Source: an uncultured Lachnospiraceae bacterium (GTDB lineage Bacteria; Bacillota; Clostridia; Lachnospirales; Lachnospiraceae). From it: a DNA stretch of 64,000 nt. The stretch covers positions 1-64,000 of the forward strand of contig CAJUQB010000014.1 of NCBI GenBank assembly GCA_910588285.1. Reading direction: 5' to 3'. Numbering within the stretch: the first letter of the stretch is position 1; each line of letters begins with the position of its first letter. The translations under genes were made by a program, and so were the position numbers. A model generated the notes under the pieces. It was not told where the DNA came from. It was given only the letters and a program-made list of their open reading frames with translations, and did no database searches. This document shows, piece after piece, positions 59,049-64,000 of the stretch.

Positions 59049-60713
59049 TTGAAAAAAGAAAAAAACTCAAAATTGAAAATCATTCCCCTGGGCGGATTGG
59101 AGCAGATCGGAATGAATATAACTGCCTTTGAATATGAAGACAGTATTATCGTTGTGGACTGCGGCCTGTCCTTTCCGGAGGATGATATGCTGGGAATTGA
59201 CCTGGTGGTTCCGGATATCACATATCTGAAGAATAATCTGGAGCGTGTCAAGGGCTTCTTCATCACCCATGGCCATGAGGATCACATCGGCGCCATTCCC
59301 TATGTACTGCGGGAGATCAACGTGCCGGTGTACGCCACCAAGCTGACCATTGGGATCATTGAGCATAAGCTGCGGGAGCATAACATGCTCACCAAGGTAA
59401 AGCGCAAGGTAGTAAAATACGGACAGCACATCAACCTGGGATGCTTCCGGGTAGAATTTATCCGCACCAACCACAGTATTGCGGATGCGGCTGCCCTGGC
59501 CATCTATTCCCCGGCGGGAACCGTGGTGCACACCGGAGATTTTAAGGTGGACTATACACCGGTATTCGGAGGGGCCATTGACCTGCAGCGCTTTGGGGAG
59601 CTGGGCAAAAAGGGCGTGCTGGCGCTGATGTGCGACAGTACCAATGCGGAGCGTCCGGGGCATACCAGCTCGGAGCGGACTGTGGGAAGAACCTTTGACA
59701 ACCTGTTTGCAGACCATGCCAACAGCAGGATCATTGTCGCCACCTTTGCCTCCAATGTGGACCGTGTACAGCAGATTATCAATTCTGCCTACAAATATAA
59801 GCGCAAGGTAGTAGTAGAAGGCCGCAGCATGGTGAATATCATCAGTATAGCCGCAGAGCTGGGGTATTTGAAGATTCCGGACAATACGCTCATTGATATT
59901 GAACAGGTTCGGAATTATCCGGCGGAACAGACCGTACTGATTACCACAGGAAGCCAGGGGGAATCCATGGCAGCGCTGTCGCGTATGGCAGCCAATCTTC
60001 ATAAGAAGGTTACGATCCAGCCCGGGGATACGGTTATTTTCAGCTCCAATCCCATTCCGGGCAATGAGAAAGCAGTGTCCCGGGTGATCAATGAGCTGTC
60101 CATGAAGGGGGCAAATGTGATTTTCCAGGACGCCCATGTATCGGGACATGCCTGTCAGGAGGATATCAAGCTGATCTATTCGCTGGTTCGCCCCAAATAC
60201 GCAATTCCGGTCCATGGAGAATACCGCCATCTGAAGGCCCAGGCAAGGATTGCAGAGGAGCTGGGCATTGAGAAGGAGAATATATTCGTTCTGTCCTCCG
60301 GCGATGTGCTGGAGCTGGATGAGAAGGGCGCGGCTGTCACCGGTGAAGTACCGGTGGGAGACGTACTGGTGGATGGCCTCGGTGTGGGCGATGTGGGCAA
60401 CATTGTGCTCCGCGACCGTCAGCACCTGGCAGAGGACGGCATCATTGTTGTGGTGCTCACCTTAGAGGCGGGCAGCGGACAGGTGCTGGCCGGCCCGGAT
60501 ATTGTAACCCGTGGGTTTGTGTATGTGAGAGGCTCCGAGAGCTTGATGGACGAGGCACATCAGGTGCTGGAGGACACGGTGGAGCACTGCATGGCTAAGA
60601 ATATTACCGACTGGGGGAAGATCAAGACAGAGATCAAGGATTCCCTGGGAGAGTTCGTGTGGCGCAAAACAAAACGCAGACCAATGATCATGCCAATTAT
60701 AATGGAAGTGTAG
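59049..60713 (+). CDS. rnj: Ribonuclease J (TTG start)
   Basis: This 554-residue metallo-beta-lactamase/beta-CASP ribonuclease degrades and matures RNA by 5' exonuclease and endonuclease action. The metal motif is HGHEDHIGA, with later CDSTNAERPG and SGHACQEDIKL, and the C-terminal dimer domain is present. TTG 59049 is the likely start: GGAGG lies seven bases before it, and the resulting length agrees with B. subtilis RNase J1 (555). An ATG at 59001 would add 16 residues but has no ribosome site. ylbF follows four bases later. Confidence 0.93.
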   Translation: MKKEKNSKLKIIPLGGLEQIGMNITAFEYEDSIIVVDCGLSFPEDDMLGIDLVVPDITYLKNNLERVKGFFITHGHEDHIGAIPYVLREINVPVYATKLTIGIIEHKLREHNMLTKVKRKVVKYGQHINLGCFRVEFIRTNHSIADAAALAIYSPAGTVVHTGDFKVDYTPVFGGAIDLQRFGELGKKGVLALMCDSTNAERPGHTSSERTVGRTFDNLFADHANSRIIVATFASNVDRVQQIINSAYKYKRKVVVEGRSMVNIISIAAELGYLKIPDNTLIDIEQVRNYPAEQTVLITTGSQGESMAALSRMAANLHKKVTIQPGDTVIFSSNPIPGNEKAVSRVINELSMKGANVIFQDAHVSGHACQEDIKLIYSLVRPKYAIPVHGEYRHLKAQARIAEELGIEKENIFVLSSGDVLELDEKGAAVTGEVPVGDVLVDGLGVGDVGNIVLRDRQHLAEDGIIVVVLTLEAGSGQVLAGPDIVTRGFVYVRGSESLMDEAHQVLEDTVEHCMAKNITDWGKIKTEIKDSLGEFVWRKTKRRPMIMPIIMEV

Positions 60714-60717
60714 AAGG

Positions 60718-61059
60718 ATGAATACAATAGACGAAAAAATAAACGCGCTGGTTGAGGCCGTGCTGGAAAGCGAACAATATCTGCATTACCAGGAGATCCG
60801 CAGGAAGCTGAAGGAGGATCCCCAGAAGGAGCAGCGGGTGCTTGAATTCTGCGGCCGTGTATTCCGTCTGCAGAATGAGCAGAAGGGGATTGATATATTT
60901 GCGGAGATTGACAAGCTGGTTCAGGAGACCGCATCTTTTCGGGCAGAGCCCCTGGTAGAGGATTATCTGGCAGCAGAGCATGAGGTGTGCCGTCTGGTTC
61001 AGCGGATTAACTGGAGCTTGGTGGAGCAGCTGGATGTGGATCTTGGCAAGGGTGTGTAA
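60718..61059 (+). CDS. YlbF/YmcA-family protein
   Basis: This 113-residue, all-helical protein (DUF964) has VEAVLESEQYLHYQEIRRK and LVQRINWSLVEQL. In B. subtilis YlbF, YmcA and YaaT form a complex with RNase Y that guides mRNA maturation and affects competence, biofilm and sporulation. Its placement four bases after the RNase J gene suggests an RNA-decay partnership here also, though with a different nuclease; this is inference. Confidence 0.88.
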   Translation: MNTIDEKINALVEAVLESEQYLHYQEIRRKLKEDPQKEQRVLEFCGRVFRLQNEQKGIDIFAEIDKLVQETASFRAEPLVEDYLAAEHEVCRLVQRINWSLVEQLDVDLGKGV

Positions 61060-61086
61060 GAAGGGTCCAAAGAAAAGAGGTAGGAA

Positions 61087-61473
61087 ATGAGCGCCAGTAA
61101 AATTGTACTGAATATTTTGCATCTGTGTGTCAATATCCTGATCATCGTGCTGGTGGTTGTGGCTGTTCTCAAGCTCAGCGGCAGGGCCTATGATCTGGGA
61201 TACCGCATTTATACGGAACAGTCCGTGGATCCCAAGCCGGGCAGGGATAAGGTGGTGGAGATCTCAGAGGGAATGTCTGCTTCTGAGATTGGAACGCTGC
61301 TGGAGGAAAAGGGCCTTGTGCGGGATGATACGCTGTTCTGGATTCAGATGCAGCTTTCCGCCTACAGAGATAAGGTAAAGCCTGGGCTCTACACTCTGAA
61401 TACATCCCAGGATTCCAGAGAAATGCTGCAGATTATGGCAGCAGATGAGCCAGAGGAGGACGAGGAGGAATAG
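61087..61473 (+). CDS. Short MltG-like membrane protein without catalytic domain
   Basis: This 128-residue protein has a short cytoplasmic start, one membrane helix (about 10-30) and a LysM-like domain (VEISEGMSASEIGTLLEEKGLV). These match the N-terminal portion of MltG (YceG), the endolytic murein transglycosylase. The whole catalytic domain with its Glu is absent and the next gene starts after eight bases, so there is no hidden continuation. B. subtilis has full-length yrrL at this exact place in the gene order. It may be a regulator, a wall-binding relic or part of a split system. Confidence 0.8.
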   Translation: MSASKIVLNILHLCVNILIIVLVVVAVLKLSGRAYDLGYRIYTEQSVDPKPGRDKVVEISEGMSASEIGTLLEEKGLVRDDTLFWIQMQLSAYRDKVKPGLYTLNTSQDSREMLQIMAADEPEEDEEE

Positions 61474-61481
61474 GTGATAGC

Positions 61482-62156
61482 ATGATTGCAGATGAGCGGA
61501 TGGTGTCATTTCTTCATTCTCTGGAGGAGGGGAACACCGGGATTCTCTGTGAGCTGGAACAGGAGGCCCTGGCTTCCTATGTGCCGATCATCCGCAGGGA
61601 GACCCAGAGCCTGCTGCGGCTTCTGATGGCCATGAAGCAGCCGGCCAGGATCCTGGAGGTGGGCTGTGCCGTGGGATTTTCCGCCATTTTGATGGCAGAG
61701 GCGAATCCTGCAGCCTGCCGGATTGTTACGATAGAGAATTATGAGAAGCGGATTCCCATTGCCAGGGAGAATTTTAAGCGCGCCGGCAGAGCAGAACAGA
61801 TAGAGCTGCTTTTTGGAGATGCCATGGAGCTGCTTCCGACGCTCTCGGGAAGCTTTGATTTCATTTTTTTGGATGCGGCCAAGGGGCAGTATCTTGCATT
61901 TTTGCCGCAGCTTTTGCGGCTCTTAGGGCCCAAGGGAGTCCTGGTTTCCGATAATGTTCTGCAGGAGGGAGAGATTCTGGAATCCCGCTTTGCAGTTACC
62001 AGGAGGAACAGGACGATCCACAAAAGGATGCGGGAATACCTGTATCAGCTGACCCACCATAAGGAGCTGGCCACATCGGTTCTTCCCATTGGAGACGGCG
62101 TTACGGTTAGTGTGCGCAGGTGCGGCAGGCAGACGGACGGAGAGGGAATGGTATGA
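61482..62156 (+). CDS. trmR: SAM-dependent O-methyltransferase TrmR-like
   Basis: This 224-residue class I methyltransferase of the COMT-like group has motif I ILEVGCAVGFSAILMAE, the acidic VTIENYEKR, and the metal-site segment FIFLDAAKGQYL with NVLQEG. In B. subtilis the gene at this position (yrrM, trmR) methylates 5-hydroxyuridine at tRNA position 34. The next gene encodes the U32 protein that helps make that hydroxyuridine, and they overlap by four bases (ATGA), so the same role is likely here. Confidence 0.88.
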   Translation: MIADERMVSFLHSLEEGNTGILCELEQEALASYVPIIRRETQSLLRLLMAMKQPARILEVGCAVGFSAILMAEANPAACRIVTIENYEKRIPIARENFKRAGRAEQIELLFGDAMELLPTLSGSFDFIFLDAAKGQYLAFLPQLLRLLGPKGVLVSDNVLQEGEILESRFAVTRRNRTIHKRMREYLYQLTHHKELATSVLPIGDGVTVSVRRCGRQTDGEGMV

Positions 62157-63397
62157 GGAAACCAGAGTTGCTGGTTCCGGCCAGCAGTCTTGAAGTATTA
62201 AAAATTGCAGTTTTATTTGGTGCAGATGCAGTATATATCGGCGGAGAGGCCTATGGTCTCCGGGCCAAGGCCAGGAATTTTTCCATGAAGGAGATGGCGG
62301 AGGGAATCGCCTTTGCCCATGCCCGGCAGGTGAAGGTCTATGTGACGGCCAATATTTTGGCTCACAATGATGACCTGGAGGGCGTGGAACAGTATTTCCG
62401 GGAGCTTCGTGAGATCCGGCCGGATGCATTGATCATTTCGGATCCGGGGGTTTTTTCCCTTGCAAGGGAGATCTGCCCGGAGATTGAGGTACATATCAGC
62501 ACTCAGGCCAATAATACCAATTATGGAACGTATCTGTTCTGGCACCGCCAGGGAGCAAAGCGGGTCGTTTCTGCCAGGGAGCTGTCCCTTGCAGAGATTG
62601 GAGAGATTCGCCGCAGGATCCCAAAGGAATTGGAGATCGAGACCTTTGTCCACGGGGCTATGTGCATTTCCTATTCCGGCAGGTGCCTTTTGAGCAATTA
62701 TTTTACCGGACGGGATGCCAATCATGGGGCCTGCACCCATCCCTGCCGCTGGAAATATGCGGTGATGGAGGAGAAGCGCCCCGGCGAATATCTGCCGGTC
62801 TATGAGAATGAGCGAGGAACTTATATCTTCAATTCCAAGGATCTGTGTATGATTGAGCATATCCCGGCCCTCTGCCAGGCAGGCATTGACAGCTTTAAGA
62901 TTGAGGGGCGGATGAAGACAGCGCTGTATGTGGCGACGGCAGCCCGCACCTACCGGAAGGCCATTGACGATTATTTTAGTTCGCCAAAGCAATACCAGGA
63001 CCATATGGACTGGTATCGGGAACAGATGAAGGGCAGCACCCATCGGGAGTTTTCCACCGGGTTTTTCTTTGGAAAGCCGGATGAGAACACACAGATTTAC
63101 GGCAGCAGTACCTATGTGAAGGATTATACCTATCTTGGCATTGTAGGTGCAGCCGACAGCCGGGGGCTCTATCCGCTGGAACAGAGGAATAAGTTCTCGG
63201 TGGGGGAGCAGATTGAGGTGATGAAGCCAGACGGCAGGAATCTGCCTGTGACAGTGCGGGCGATTCTGGACGAAGCAGGACATCCGATGGAGAGCGCCCC
63301 CCATCCAAAACAGCTTTTATATCTTGACTTGGGCCAGGAGCTGGATCCGTACGATATATTACGCAGACAAGAGGAGGAACAGGAAGATGAGCAATGA
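62153..63397 (+). CDS. U32 peptidase-family tRNA hydroxylation protein TrhP-like
   Basis: This 414-residue U32-family protein has the signature FVHGAMCISYSGRCLLSNY followed by GACTHPCRW, whose cysteines may bind a cluster. The N-terminus is PELLVPASSLEVLK. Formerly called collagenase-like, this family (TrhP/RlhA) is now tied to prephenate-dependent hydroxylation of tRNA U34 or of 23S rRNA. Adjacency to trmR supports the tRNA role. B. subtilis has two such genes (yrrN, yrrO) here, and only one is seen before the next, unrelated gene. Confidence 0.88.
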   Translation: MRKPELLVPASSLEVLKIAVLFGADAVYIGGEAYGLRAKARNFSMKEMAEGIAFAHARQVKVYVTANILAHNDDLEGVEQYFRELREIRPDALIISDPGVFSLAREICPEIEVHISTQANNTNYGTYLFWHRQGAKRVVSARELSLAEIGEIRRRIPKELEIETFVHGAMCISYSGRCLLSNYFTGRDANHGACTHPCRWKYAVMEEKRPGEYLPVYENERGTYIFNSKDLCMIEHIPALCQAGIDSFKIEGRMKTALYVATAARTYRKAIDDYFSSPKQYQDHMDWYREQMKGSTHREFSTGFFFGKPDENTQIYGSSTYVKDYTYLGIVGAADSRGLYPLEQRNKFSVGEQIEVMKPDGRNLPVTVRAILDEAGHPMESAPHPKQLLYLDLGQELDPYDILRRQEEEQEDEQ

Positions 63398-64000
63398 AAG
63401 ATATGTTGCGTATGTAGGCACTTATACCCATGGGAACAGTGTGGGAATCCATCTGTATGACGTGGATGTGGAACAGGGCAAAATGACCGAGCGCAGGGTG
63501 GTTCCCATCAACAATCCGTCCCATTTGACCATTTCCAAGGACGGAAGGTTTCTGTATTCCATTTCCGACGAGGGCGTGGAGGCGTTCCGGATTCTGCCGG
63601 ACGGTGATCTTGCGTCCATCAACAAGGAATGGATCGGCGGAATGCGGGGCTGCTATGTGGATGTGGATGATCAGAACCGATTTCTGTTTGTGGGCGGTTA
63701 TCACGATGCCAGGGTGTCTATGATGAAGCTTCGTGCAGACGGCGGGATTGCGGGTATTGCAGACGGCATTTTCCATAAGGGCATGGGGCGCAAGATCGCG
63801 GAGCGCAATTCCAGGCCCCATGTGAATTGCGTCATGATTACCCCAAAGAAGCAGAATTATGTCTGTGCGGTGGACGGCGGCCTGGACCATGTGAAGATCT
63901 ATAAGATTAATTATGAGTATGAGAAGATTCAGCTGGCGGATATCCTGCGCTGTCCCCTGGAGTCAGCGCCCCGGATGCTGCATTTTACCAAGGATGGGAG
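63387..64000 (+). CDS. Lactonase-family beta-propeller protein (3' end outside window)
   Basis: The first 204 residues are visible. The start MSNERYVAYVGTYTHGNSVG and repeated propeller strands (NPSHLTISKDGRFLYS, PHVNCVMITPKKQNYVCAVD) match the seven-bladed 6-phosphogluconolactonase (Pgl, YbhE-type) family, which hydrolyses sugar lactones. Family members are about 340 residues, so about 40 percent is missing. ATG 63387 overlaps the end of the U32 gene by 11 bases and follows GAGGAGG. The true substrate is uncertain, since many homologues are not in the pentose phosphate pathway. Confidence 0.85.
   Translation, partial: MSNERYVAYVGTYTHGNSVGIHLYDVDVEQGKMTERRVVPINNPSHLTISKDGRFLYSISDEGVEAFRILPDGDLASINKEWIGGMRGCYVDVDDQNRFLFVGGYHDARVSMMKLRADGGIAGIADGIFHKGMGRKIAERNSRPHVNCVMITPKKQNYVCAVDGGLDHVKIYKINYEYEKIQLADILRCPLESAPRMLHFTKDG

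Noticed and set aside
59067..60425. A 452-codon open frame antisense to the RNase J gene
   Set aside because: It is the mirror of a well-conserved gene, has no ribosome site and is rich in His/Gln/Leu as expected for a shadow frame.
1..64000. tRNA, rRNA or replication-origin features
   Set aside because: No cloverleaf-like segments with conserved TTCRANNC or rRNA stretches, and no DnaA-box clusters, were recognised while reading. A dedicated tRNA search was not possible.

Overview
The window is a low-GC-lineage Gram-positive (Firmicutes) chromosome segment, most probably from a spore-forming gut Lachnospiraceae (Clostridia). The evidence is the presence of gpr, spoIIP and CotF-type spore coat genes, CIRCE/HrcA control of chaperones, strong AGGAGG ribosome sites, and gene orders that match the Bacillus/Clostridium backbone. 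No rRNA, tRNA, CRISPR array, intact insertion sequence or prophage was seen. The species cannot be settled from the sequence alone.

Left end (1-1980): a decayed mobile-element tail on the minus strand (histidine kinase cut off in its HAMP region, its OmpR-type response regulator, a frameshifted excisionase-like HTH gene, a TnpV transposase fragment), then a broken TetR regulator. 2.0-8.5 kb: a heterodimeric ABC exporter with an S66 peptidase, a gene of unknown function and a YoaK membrane protein. 8.6-11.7 kb: a copper module (CsoR with twin operators, CopA with an in-frame C-terminal CopZ-like domain). 11.7-18.4 kb: an 82-nt near-palindrome, an Rpn-type nuclease, groES-groEL, a lipoprotein esterase and an AraC regulator. 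18.5-25.6 kb: divergent argG and argC-GNAT-argJ-argB-argD, with a DMT transporter downstream.

From 25.7 kb on, the window follows a conserved Firmicutes backbone: comEA ... comEC-holA-rpsT-gpr-spoIIP ... lepA-hemW-hrcA-grpE-dnaK-dnaJ ... prmA-rsmE ... mtaB, followed by ireB-ruvX-DUF1292 ... mltG-trmR-trhP. Lineage-specific genes have been slotted in at defined points: a response regulator, histidine kinase and GerMN lipoprotein between comEA and comEC; an ABC-F pseudogene and a CorA transporter between spoIIP and lepA; a debranching enzyme, an AAA/nuclease protein and two coat genes between dnaJ and prmA; cysteine desulfurase, thiI and an HPr-like gene between rsmE and mtaB; RNase J and YlbF between DUF1292 and mltG. 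The right edge cuts a beta-propeller lactonase.

Functional themes are DNA uptake and replication (ComEA, ComEC, HolA), proteostasis (two HrcA/CIRCE regulons), arginine synthesis, spore formation and germination, and a strong tRNA-modification set (MtaB, NifS-like/ThiI, TrmR, TrhP). The most thought-provoking unit is the regulator-kinase-GerMN lipoprotein trio inside the competence cluster, which has the same order as actinobacterial mtrA-mtrB-lpqB. Several intergenic inverted repeats and in-gene tandem repeats suggest active repeat dynamics.
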